64,000 nucleotides of DNA from Thuidium tamariscinum (taxonomy: Eukaryota > Streptophyta > Bryopsida > Hypnales > Thuidiaceae), in the NCBI GenBank assembly GCA_947034885.2, contig OX344751.2, positions 10,602,001 through 10,666,000 of the forward strand, in the 5' to 3' direction. A program made the translations under genes and the position numbers. The notes under the pieces were generated by a model, which was not told where the DNA came from, ran no database searches, and saw only the letters and a program-made list of their open reading frames with translations. Positions 51,362 to 61,294 of the stretch are shown here, in pieces; within the stretch, counting starts at the first letter, position 1, and each line of letters begins with the position of its first letter.

Positions 51362-52296
51362 TTAACCCCTAAAGTACCAAAGTGCCTTTTTTGGCAACAT
51401 AGCGATTTTGGGCAAGTATGTGTGACTAGAGATTTTGATAATTTCGAACCAAACTTTAATAGAAGGTGTGGACAAGGAGTATCTTCAAAGCCCAATAATT
51501 TTTGTGACTTTTGACTGCATGGTTGAAAAGTTATCACATGATATGTTGATTGTTTCCTCAACTCAGGTAGTTTGTGGAGATCAGAAAAAAATCACTTTTT
51601 TTGGAAATAAAAATTTGAAATTTGTTTTATAGATTTATATATACATGGAAATATTTGAATTATTTCATTTGGATTAATGAGTCAAAAGTTATGAAGAATT
51701 TTAGTTTTCAGATAGTTATGGATTTTCTACTCTAAGAAAAACTTTGAAGTCCTTTATTTTACTCAATTTTCAACATTTTTGAAAAAAAATTAAAAAAATT
51801 GGTTGTAGATTGTTTATTACAACATTTGAACCATTGGGATTGGCATTTTTCAATTCAACAAATAAATTGTCAATGTTTTAGTATTTTGAATCATTCTCTA
51901 CTTCTTTCTATTTAATATTTTTTTTGTACTTGTTGTACAATTCCAAATGATTTGAAAATTTTCAAGCATGTATCTAACTTGAATTAAAGAATGAATCCAA
52001 AGAGTAACAACCATTTTGAAAAAAAATTCATACAAATGTGGCCTTCTGAATTGCAGCTGCCTAGATTTTCGCAATGGTAAAAAAAGGACTTTTGCAACTT
52101 CAAATATTAATATCTTGCAATCTACACGGTGAAACTTTCTGAAATTTTTTCTACATCTTGTCAAACTGGTGCAATAGAAGATAATATTGTTACATTATTC
52201 CAAAAATATTTTTTTCTAAAATTTGATAGTTGTCTTAGAAATGACAGTTTTGAAGTAATTTTGGTGAAATAATAGTCAAAAACCTTTAGGGGTTAA
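51362..52296 (+). mobile_element. TTAA-flanked TIR element, copy 6 (935 bp)
   Basis: It starts TTAACCCCTAAAGTACCAAA and ends 'aacctttaggggTTAA'. The flanks are tgcc / cgta. It has the full order of family landmarks, including 'gcaacatagcgattttgggc', 'cacatgatatgttgatt', 'acatttgaaccattggg', 'attgcagctgcc' and 'tattaatatcttgcaatct'. No coding capacity. Confidence 0.85.
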
Positions 52297-52630
52297 CGTA
52301 CCAAATCGCAATATGAAATTCCATAGGACATTCACTAGTGAAATCAAAGCTCTTGGAGATAAGACATGAGACCACTTTTCCATCCCTTATTTAATCAGCT
52401 AGCATCCTTTATAGAGTGTCATCATTGCTTCTATTTAGGAACTTTTTGGTGAACCCACAAAAATCTTTAGCTTCTATGCATTTTGCCAAACCTAACAAAA
52501 GATACTTAGAAGTTTTTATAATGAAGCTTTTGCTTTTTTACAATGATTTCAATATTGCTCTATTTGATGACAATTTAAATAAGTAGACACCTAGGCATGG
52601 TAGATACACTAGAAATTATAATGTTGTACC

Positions 52631-54088
52631 ACTAGGGTTACTATTTTGTGAGCCTGTGAGCGTGAGCTTGTGAGCTTGTGAGCCTACACAATTTTTTGAA
52701 GATTCCATCTAAAACTTTTAGCCAAATTTGATTAACTTTGGTAAATTTTAGTGCCTATTACCGTGGAACTATTATCGTGAACCTATTATCGTAGTCCCTT
52801 GAATAACTTTGTTTTACCATTTATTGTACTTTGCTAGATTTTATGAAGAAAAAAAATTAGTGACTAGTTATAATTTTTTTGAAATCAAATGAGGTTATTT
52901 CACAAATTTAGATTTTTGTGAACACTCTCCTTAGTCTTGCTTCTTAGTACCCTTTGGCACCGAGGGGAGTCCTATAGCTTTGATTAAAAAAAATTCTTTT
53001 TCCCCCCCGCAATTATGGGACTGCCCTTGGTGTCGAGGGGAGTCCCTCGGCACAACCAAAAAAAAAACTTTTTTTTTTTTGCAATAATAATTTTATCGGA
53101 GCCGTGGAACTCCTCTCGGCATCAAGGGGTACTAAGAAGCAAGACCAAGGAGAGTGTTCACAAAAATCTAGAAAAGCTTGACAAGTATTGTTTTAAGATG
53201 ATAAATAAACAACCATTGGATCAAGAAAGAAGAAATGAATCCCTTCATTGGATGAACAAGAGGATAATCAGTCAACTAATCAATAATCTTGTGTAACGAA
53301 GTTCATTCTTTACAGAAGTAATCCCTATCAATCACATTTTTTCTTAAAAATCTTAACAAGTTCCATTATTGACACAGTAAGACAAAACTGTAGGTGCCTA
53401 CATTGGTTTTTGAGAAGACCTACGCTACTATAAGATACTCATGAACAAAATGAAATTTGGTGCAACTAAGTTCTTTCCATATATAATGAAATCATACAAA
53501 CAAATTTTTTCTAAAATTTAAACAACTCCATTGAGTTAAAAATGAAGAGGGAATAATTGATGTCCTCCTATTGGCCTTGAGAAGACTTATAATACTACAA
53601 GACATGATCAACCAAAATAAAATTTAGTGTAGCAAAGATTTTTATCAACAAATTTTCTTTCTAAAATCTAAACAATTGTAATAATAATACATCAATAAAA
53701 ATCATTAGTACCTTTCCCTAGGCCTCAAAAAGATCTACATTACTATAGGATAATGATCAACCAATACTCTATATTAACTTAATTCATCTTTCATATCAAT
53801 TGAGTTCTTCATTTTTGTAATGTACACTTTCAAGTAAGATTGAAAATTAGAATCTTCATCAATTTCAACATAACCACCGTAATAGGTCCATGGTAATAGG
53901 TTTACAAAAATAGGTACTAAAATTTATTAGAAATAAAAAATTTTGATTCAAATTTTAAGATGGAATCAATTTTAATGAATTAAATTAAATTTTATAATGC
54001 TTCTTCAAATTTTTAAGCTCTGTGCTCATAGAATCCCTGCTTTACGCTCACAAGCTCATGCTCACAAGCTCACAGAATAGCACCACTG
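52631..54088. mobile_element. hAT-like non-autonomous element (~1.46 kb)
   Basis: The direct repeat GTTGTACC flanks both sides (52623-52630 and 54089-54096), and identity runs on to GTTGTACCACTA. The right terminus read inward is CAGTGGTGCTATTCTGTGAG; the left is TAGGGTTACTATTTTGTGAG. Subterminal GTGAGC motifs are repeated at both ends (52,650-52,683 and complement 54,043-54,072). An 8-bp duplication with CAG(T/G)G-like ends fits hAT (Ac-type) elements. The interior carries a nested foldback at 52911-53168 and no transposase. Confidence 0.7.
52911..53168. mobile_element. TA-flanked foldback MITE nested in the hAT-like element (258 bp)
   Basis: The ends GATTTTTGTGAACACTCTCC and its inverse GGAGAGTGTTCACAAAAATC are flanked by TA (52909-52910 and 53169-53170), as in Tc1/mariner-type MITEs. 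The arms extend about 75 bases (through 'cttgcttcttagtaccc'). The centre has poly-C/poly-A tracts and a second internal repeat 'gtYgaggggagtcc'. The 93-codon plus frame that starts inside it is incidental. Confidence 0.75.
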
Positions 54089-54454
54089 GTTGTACCACTA
54101 TGATCTTTCTTAATTTTGGAAAGCCAACAACCATAGAACTATCACTAAATCATGTGCCTTTTTCACTTAAATATTTTTATTTGGTAAGCTAAATTAGACC
54201 ATTTATCTTTCATAGATTTATATTGGTCATCCATTAATGTGTATTGTATATATTATATAATGAATGCATTGTATGGAGTACATTTTGTGCAAGAGCGAGT
54301 CCATCAAGGTGAGCTAATGGGCAAAAGGCACCCAACACAATGCATTTTCTAGTGTTAAGAGTAGTTCCCTTAAGTTCTCACTGTGTTCTTGTGGTAAAAT
54401 GCAGCCCCCTTCCATGATAGAACCTCAATGCTCATTTTGCTTTCTAATTTTTCC

Positions 54455-55499
54455 TTAACCCTTAAAAGATGGACCTAGAACCATTGATTTCAAGCTCATT
54501 GCACATTACTTAATTTGTTGCCAATTTTGAAATAGAGATGTATGAAAAAATTTGTATTTGATTTTCAAATATGAAATTGTGTATCTTCTATATTTCACAA
54601 CAAATTTAGATTTTCTTTCGTAGAAAATTGTATTTTTTGAGAATTTTTGAAGAAAAAGTGAAGAAAAATCACATGAAATGGAAAATCATTCAAGAAATCT
54701 AAAAATTTCATTAAAGTGGATACACCTAAAAGCGCCACTTTTTAGATCATGTGCCTAGTAACTATTACTGGTCTGATCAAATTTTTATAGTCTTCTTGGC
54801 AAGTGAAAGCTTGTTCCAATGCACCAAAAAACGCAGCATTTGGATACAATATGCAAAAGTTATTAAGATTCAAAGTCTATTTCTAAAAGCACTCCAGCCA
54901 AATAGGTACACAATGGAATTCAAAAATGTACAACAACTATAGATGGTACTTTTAGGTGAGGTGCAATTTTGGGTGTACCCACCTTATGCGTGTATATTAC
55001 ACTCACAAATATCATGGTGCAAACTTAATTTCCGTGTCATTCTATAATTAAAATACAATAGACATTGAAAATACATCCAAAGTTCAAAATGCAATAAAAT
55101 GCTCAATATTATAAATTTTCTCAAAATTCAAATTGGAGCAAAAACTAGAATAGATAACCTTCATTTTGTTAGTTGGAAAAAAATTCAAACAATGTCATTT
55201 TTGTAGAGAAATTTCAGATTTTGAGCAAGGAGCAATGACTTCCCTGAATACACTAATTGAAATAAAATAATTAGTTATTAACTTCTCATTCATATTTTGG
55301 AATCCATTTTTATTACTAACTTCTCATTTACATGAAGACAAACATTAGGAAGACTACAAGCTTAATTAGGTACTCTTTGTAATCCTCCATGAAAGGTCAA
55401 TAAGCAAAAAATGAAAAAAAATTGCTTGCAATCTCCCTTCCCATCACCACATTCTCATTCAAAAGCTATGAATTGGAGTTGCTGGCATTAAGGGGTTAA
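54455..55499. mobile_element. TTAA-flanked element type E (1045 bp)
   Basis: The left end is TTAACCCTTAAAAGATGGACC (first 20 matter); the right end is 'attaaggggTTAA'. The termini resemble those of the other TTAA elements, but the interior is different and includes a nested 271-bp TA-flanked element (54714-54984), which accounts for the extra length. Confidence 0.6.
54714..54984 (+). mobile_element. TA-flanked AGGTRGG-family MITE, copy 1 (271 bp)
   Basis: It starts AAGTGGATACACCTAAAAGC and ends 'ggtgtacccacct', flanked by TA (54712-54713 and 54985-54986). It matches 58105-58375 in reverse: 'cttggcaagtgaaagc' / 'gctttcacttgccaac', 'tttggatacaatatgcaaaag' / 'cttttgcatacggtatcc'. The 63-codon frame across it is not conserved as protein. 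Confidence 0.65.
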
Positions 55500-55656
55500 A
55501 ACACATGAATTGGTGGAGGGATTGCTCTTAATGCCTTAATGTAACTCTTATTATAAGCTTAAGGTAAGAGAATCCATTAATTTCAATCAACTCCTTTTTT
55601 AACACTAGAATTCTCTTAAGATTGTTTCCAAAAGTACCTTGAAACCATCTCAATGT

Positions 55657-56588
55657 TTAACCTCTAAAAAATCAAGGTGTGTTTCTTTGCAACATAGAAA
55701 TTTTGGGCTAGTATATGTGACTAAATATTTCCATATTTTGAGCCCAAACTTTAATAGAAGGTATATATAAGGAATATCTTAAAGGCCCAACAATTTTTGT
55801 AACTTTTGACTACATACTTAAAAAAATGATTGCATGATATATTGATTCTTTTTCAACTTGGGTAGTTTGGGCAAATCAATATTTTTAAATGATTTTTTTT
55901 AGAAAAAAATCTAAATTGGTTTTCTAGATGCATATGTATGTGAAAAGCTTTGAAACATTTCATTTTGATAAATGAGCCAAAAGTTATGAAGAATTCTAGT
56001 TTGTAGGTAGTTATGGATTTTCTACTCCCAAATAAACGTTGAAGTCCTTTATTTAATCCAATTTTTTATATTTTGAAAAATAAGAGTATTGGGTGTAGAT
56101 TGTTTATCACAACATTTTAACCACTAAAATTGAAAATTTTCAAGTTTACAACTAAATTCTTTAATAACTTAGTATTTTGAATTGTTCTCTACTTCTTTCT
56201 TCTTACTTCTTTTTTCCTATATGTTGTACAATTCCAAATCATCTAAAAGTTTTTGAGTATATAGCGGAATTCCCTTAAAGAATAAATCCAAAAAAGCACC
56301 ATCATTTTGGATAATTTTTATACAAATGTGAGCTTGTGTAGTGCAGTTGCTTGAATTTTTGTAGGGTCAAAAAAAGAATTTTGACAATTCAAACTTTAAT
56401 ATCTGGTATTCTACATGATAGAAAATTTTGAAATTTTTTCCCTATTGACTTTGACCAACATCCTACAAGATCCTATGGTTATATGTGTCTGAAAATAATT
56501 TTTTTTCAAAAATTTGGTACTTATGTTAGAAATGATAGTTTTAGTGCATTTTTTGGTGAAAATATAGTGAAGGAACTTTTGCGGTTAA
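55657..56588 (+). mobile_element. TTAA-flanked TIR element, copy 7 (932 bp)
   Basis: It starts TTAACCTCTAAAAAATCAAG and ends 'aacttttgcggTTAA'. The flanks are aatg / cttaa. Landmarks are 'gcaacatagaaattttggg', 'gcatgatatattgatt', 'catttcattttgataaatg', 'tcctatatgttgtacaatt', 'gtgcagttgc' and 'aagatcctatggttatatgtg'. It is moderately decayed. Confidence 0.8.
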
Positions 56589-56759
56589 CTTAATTGTGGT
56601 TGGTAGGCTCTGATTTGTTCAAATTTTTGGTGTGAGAATTAAGGTAGGTTTCCTAGTAATGCAAATTTAGGTGCGCTAGTGAATGCTACTTTGAAAATTC
56701 ATATAAATTAAATGCCCTATCTAGAAACTTTTTGGTGACTCCAAGTATGCTGAAATTGC

Positions 56760-57000
56760 TGAAATTGGCTGTTATGGGTGCTTCTACCTTGTATGCAAGG
56801 ATCTGGCGTGGAGCTCCACACCTGCGTAACTACACATGCATTTGATTGTCTCTCATCTCCTCAATTTGTGATATCCAGAATCCAATTCTGTGTCAGGGGC
56901 ATGGGGTCAGGGAAGTCCAGAATATATTGGAGTAACTTATACTCCAGCTCTTCCAGCATTTACTGATTCACAACCATGACTATTTCTCAGTTACTGTCTG
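56760..57000 (+). pseudogene. Exon-like island of unknown identity
   Basis: About 240 bases stand out from the AT-rich surroundings by balanced composition. After a pyrimidine-rich tract and CAG at about 56,879, one frame reads SNSVSGAWGQGSPEYIGVTY and then TPALPAFTDSQP before a TGA at about 56,980, a low-complexity but protein-like C-terminus. I do not recognise the family. It could be the last exon of a gene with a very long upstream intron, or a gene fragment captured by a repeat. Other frames in the island are also partly open, so the reading frame is uncertain. Confidence 0.25.
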
Positions 57001-57050
57001 CTTATAAATTACCTTTAGTTCCAAAACTGTAGCACTGCATATATTTACTA

Positions 57051-57429
57051 CACAAAATAGTGAAATTTGGTTGCGTGAATAATTAGGGTACCTGACATAA
57101 GAAAATAAGTTACTTTACAAGCCATTCAAGTCAACAAATAATCCTTAAAATATTTTCATTTGTGTAACATGGAGAGCCATGAGCCAGTCCCAACTACAAG
57201 AATACATAATTCGAAAGTAGTGCATTTCTGTACAATAATTGAAAAGAGTTATAAAAAGTCGAATGTCACATAACATTCAGTAGCATGACATGCCTCTACA
57301 GTGATGGTGTGGCATATTCCACTCTCAACCAATTCCACACCATCACTGTAGAGCCAAGGCAATGCCAGCCTTACTACTGAATGTTATGCAAAAAATTAGT
57401 GTGATGCAACCTAATTTCACTATTTTGTG
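57051..57429. mobile_element. TA-flanked foldback MITE (379 bp)
   Basis: The termini CACAAAATAGTGAAATTTGG and the inverse of CACAAAATAGTGAAATTAGG are flanked by TA (57049-57050 and 57430-57431). The arms match over about 30 bases. The interior holds a separate strong hairpin (57269-57388). No coding capacity. This is a Tc1/mariner-type MITE by its TA duplication (inference). Confidence 0.65.
57269..57388. ncRNA. miRNA-precursor-like hairpin inside a MITE
   Basis: Two stacked perfect arms: CATAACATTCAGTAG (57269-57283) pairs with 57374-57388, and GCTCTACAGTGATGGTGTGG-type sequence (CTCTACAGTGATGGTGTGG at 57294-57312) pairs without mismatch with 57335-57353. The loop is 22 bases. A 19-20-nt uninterrupted duplex near the loop of a ~120-nt stem is the geometry of plant small-RNA precursors. 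It may be just the centre of the MITE. I do not recognise the mature sequence. Confidence 0.35.
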
Positions 57430-57740
57430 TACAAACTCTCATAGTTTGTGAGAAATCTCCTCAATATAAATAGCCGTGCTGGAAAATCCTGAATTTGTAA
57501 CTGAAAGTTGCAATGTTCTGTGAAGAAAATGTAAGATGTGTTTCAACTAGGTAAGGAAGAAGGCTGAGTAATTGCCCATCTTAGGGCTGAAACAGAATTT
57601 TGGGGAGGTGAAACATCTTGAAATATTTTTCAGTATATTTTCCTTGAAAGACAATTGGAATTGACATCTAATCCAAGTTGTTTCATATTTTTTGGAACTT
57701 TGTAAAATTAGTTATCAAATTTCAAAGTTGAAAGGGCATA

Positions 57741-57856
57741 GGGCTCTAAAATGGTGCCCTAGCTAAAATGTACACTGCTCGTACACTACTGAAGGCTATG
57801 AAAAAGTAACATGTACAAATACTGTACATTTTAGGTAGGGCACCATTTTAGAACCC
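57741..57856. repeat. Hairpin element, ~36-bp arms (116 bp)
   Basis: GGGCTCTAAAATGGTGCCCT at 57741 pairs with its inverse ending 'gcaccattttagaaccc' at 57856. Complementarity continues inward through 'taaaatgtaca' / 'tgtacatttta'. The GGG...CCC termini and short size suggest a MITE, but no target duplication is clear. Confidence 0.6.
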
Positions 57857-58104
57857 GGTCCATTTAAGAGCCTTCAACCTTAGCAAGTGACCTCTTCAAC
57901 CTGGCAATGCACTGCGCCACAAAAGTTTAACAAATTCCATCAAAGTTCACACTTCACATGCACCTCCAACTTACACACATCGTTCTTTTATACTGAATAA
58001 CAACAACAGAAAAAGACGTCACATTAAAAAAAATCACAAGTTGCACTTATACAACAACTGAACTCAAAAAAAGGAACCATGATCTTCATGTAGAACCTCT
58101 ACTA

Positions 58105-58375
58105 AGGTAGGTACACTCAAAAGTGCCACGTTCCTAAAAGTGCCATCTACAATGCACATACATTTCCACAATTAGTCATGTACCCACAGTGTAGATGATG
58201 CTTTCAGAAATTGACTTTTGGCCGTTAATAGCTTTTGCATACGGTATCCAATCCAATGTTCTTTGGTGATGAAATATGCTTTCACTTGCCAACAAGATTG
58301 TATGAAAGTCTGAACAAGCGAATAACGGTAACTAGGCGCAGTATGAATAAGTGGCGCTTTTGGATGTATCCACCT
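58105..58375 (-). mobile_element. TA-flanked AGGTRGG-family MITE, copy 2 (271 bp)
   Basis: The ends AGGTAGGTACACTCAAAAGT and the inverse of AGGTGGATACATCCAAAAGC are flanked by TA (58103-58104 and 58376-58377). It is the same length as the copy at 54714 and in opposite orientation. The subterminal word 'aaagYgccac' is shared at all four ends. Minus-strand frames here are incidental. Confidence 0.7.
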
Positions 58376-58379
58376 TAGT

Positions 58380-60100
58380 GTGCCTTGTATCATTGCCACC
58401 AACGATGCTCGTGTGTAAGCATGTGAGCTTTGAGCATGTATATAAGTAGATATACAACAACCATTGATGATGATTATGACAAAAACACCTATAATTAAAA
58501 TATCTATAATATAGTTGTACTATAGTTAAAGAAAGCTTCCATACTATAGACACATATACTATAGGTATGTAGTCTTTTAGATTCATGATCTCACACTCTT
58601 AGGCTCACATAGTAGCAAGCCTCCCATTTCCATAGTTAAAATCAAAATAAAATAAATTTATAATTTATTTAAGTAACTCAAAAATCCATAACTTTCACAT
58701 TGTAGGTCCTAATACCACAAAACAAAGCATGTGCACCCCTCCTCACCAAGGACTTTCTAACTATACCAAGAATGTAACTGAAAGATACATGATACAAGAG
58801 ATCTCACTATAACAAATAATATAAAACAAACACACCAAACCAAAAATAGCCTATTTTAAGGAATGGTTACTAGGCACTCGGAAAGAACAATAGGTTTAAG
58901 GTATATCCTAATTGCCTCAAGGAGCCGTGTAATAAACTTATACTCAATGATTCTTAATATATTCTATATAGTGTCACATTGACAAGAGCTATAGGCCTAA
59001 GAACGCCCTAACTTGTCCCATAGGCATCAGAATTCCTAGCTCTCGTAAATTAAAGTTACTATTGTATGTTTGATTCTATTCATTTTTGAGTCATTCTTTA
59101 GGGGACATTAACAATTAAGAAAGCTTGTCCATTCTATGACTATAAGGTAGGCAAATCCAAGACCAACCATTGACCTTATATCACTCAAATGTAGGACCAA
59201 TATTGATTTGAGAATGACAAACTATGAAAGTAGTAGATGCCTTAACTTCATAGTAAGTGAAGTTAAGAGAGAGTAATCATTGATTCTAGAGTGACAATCT
59301 ACAACAATTGTATATGCCTTAACTTCCTACATTTGGGTGTTATTAGTCAATGATTGGTATTTGGTTTACCTACCTTATATATCCAAATTTGAATCAAACA
59401 AACTGTACTTTAATTTTGAAGCACTCCAACATACAATTTCTAAACAATGTATAGATTGAAAATCCCATTTCTTCTTCATTATAGCTTGGATGAAAGTTAT
59501 CCTAATTTTTAGAGATACTTCATGAAGTTGTCCTATCTAAGGGTTAAATTTGGTGTTACTAGAGTACATATTTTTCTAAAATTACAAATATGGAAGTTTG
59601 TCAAGTAGTTGACCAAGCCAAAATTGCATTGACTCTAGTTCAAACTTGGAATTGCAAAAATGAGGTCATAGAATCAAAGAACACCAAAATTCCTATGTTA
59701 AAAGAACCTCATTTCAAATCCATTCCAATAAAACGTAGTTAAAAAATGAAATATTTTGCTTGTAGTTGAATTTAAAAGGAATTTAGGATTTTCCCTTTCA
59801 AACTATATAGAAAAATATTGGTGATAGCATAGGTAAATCTAACCATATGGATAGAATCTTAACCTCAAACTCTACAACTTTTATGTAGAACTTTTATGTG
59901 CATCTCAAGTCCAAAATGTTCTTCCAAATAACTTATTACATCTTGATGATTTTTCTAAAAATCGCCAATTTTGGGGATGAGTCTGGATGCTTAGGGATTC
60001 GTGCTTGACCCACGTTCAAAAAAGATGCTCTCGTCCCTTCTAAATGCAAAATTCATTCTAAAATTTTTTTCATTAAAAAACACTTGCGCCTGAAAATTTT
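58380..60100. other. AT-rich intergenic stretch before the gene
   Basis: Apart from the small element at 59145-59375 nothing is recognisable. The last AT-rich repeat-like DNA fades out around 60,100, where the composition changes towards that of the kinase gene. Confidence 0.5.
59145..59375. mobile_element. TA-flanked AGGTAGG foldback MITE (231 bp)
   Basis: AGGTAGGCAAATCCAAGACC at the left is mirrored by 'ggtatttggtttacctacct' at the right, flanked by TA (59143-59144 and 59376-59377). The arms extend about 55 bases with mismatches. A second internal inverted pair ('gccttaacttcatag' / 'tagtaagtgaagttaag') lies in the middle. The terminal AGGTAGG is shared with the elements at 54714 and 58105; the interior is not. 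Confidence 0.6.
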
Positions 60101-61294
60101 GTCCCAAATACCATAATAAAATTTTATACACCCTCCTGTGGAGCAAAAACTTCTCATTCCATTTCATGGCTCAGAGTTGGAAGGATGAGCCCTGAACCTC
60201 AAATTGCATACAATCATGCACAACTAGTCATCCTTAAAAGACAATTAGATGAATAAGAATACAAACAAATTCAAACTCATCCTGCTATTAGAATATGAAC
60301 TGAAAGGTCGCACAAATGGAGGACGACATTTCATGACCTATGGATCACCTATACTAGACGATTTCACAAAATACAACCGGACATTCAGAGGATGAAACCC
60401 GGTGACCTTCGTGGGGAAACCTTGCTTCTCATGAGAAAGGAGGAAAATTTCCAGAGTAGCTTCAGAAACTGCACGAACGGAAAACCCGAGCAAACAACTG
60501 GCTCGACTTAAAATACACGAACGCAAATCGATGCACACTAATCAAGGCATCCTATCCTAAAAAGGGTAAGGACAGTTGGAAACCGTCGTCAAGAGAACAT
60601 ATATGTTAATCACTCCAATAAGAATCGTACTGTACATCAGACATATAGCCCACCAGACAAGAGGAAACAAACGGGACCGGCAGCACAAAAACATGCCATG
60701 CAAGCGGAACGAACGCAACAAAATCGTATTGTACATCAACGTCAACTGAACAAAAATAAATAGACTGCATCCAGCCTGGGAGAACATGGCAAGCCGGAAA
60801 GAAAAGGCAGAATATTTTGACAACAGATCCAGACCAAATGGTCTTCTGCAACAAAATGGTGCGAACACCCACCCAAGCACATTATCCGCTACTGAAGGGC
60901 CATGTAAGACCCCCTGCCAAGAGATCCACCAGGCTCCCCTCCGGCACACGCGAACAAGAGGATTTCCCAGTCCGACCCCAGAACCCACTTCCTCGTTAGA
61001 GTACTGCTGCTGCGGCAATGCAATGCCCTTCTTTTGCCAGAAACAAGCCCTGAGTATGACAAACGGCTGGCACAAATTTTTGTTTTCTGTAGCTGCAAAT
61101 CTTGGATGCCTTCTTCGCTGATACCAATAGTACGGAACCCCACCGAATCGACTCAGCCGATCCGACAGAGCCTTCAGATTTATGTACGGCAGCCCTCCAC
61201 CACCGGATCTCCACAGCTACGGAAGAACCGAAGCTGGTGCCCGCTTGGCCTCCTTTCGTTACCTCCTCTGCTAAAGGAACCCAAACCCCTTCCT
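60101..61294 (-). other. 3' flank and probable 3' untranslated region of the kinase gene
   Basis: Directly downstream of the kinase stop codon the sequence is of mixed composition, free of the repeats that fill the rest of the window, and lacks a conserved frame. Several long open frames on both strands (for example 60557-61075 minus) reflect the scarcity of stops in GC-rich DNA. They show no domain or composition typical of protein. No canonical AATAAA could be found on the minus strand, so the transcript end is undetermined. Confidence 0.4.

Noticed and set aside
1-60100. An unknown defence, biosynthetic or CRISPR-like system
   Set aside because: No gene cluster, no regular direct-repeat/spacer array and no bacterial-type genes. 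The repeats are transposon-derived and the only supportable gene is a plant kinase.
60557-61075. 172-codon open frame on the minus strand downstream of the kinase
   Set aside because: It overlaps several other long frames on both strands in GC-rich DNA, shows no domain, lies in the likely 3' untranslated region and has no splice or start context.
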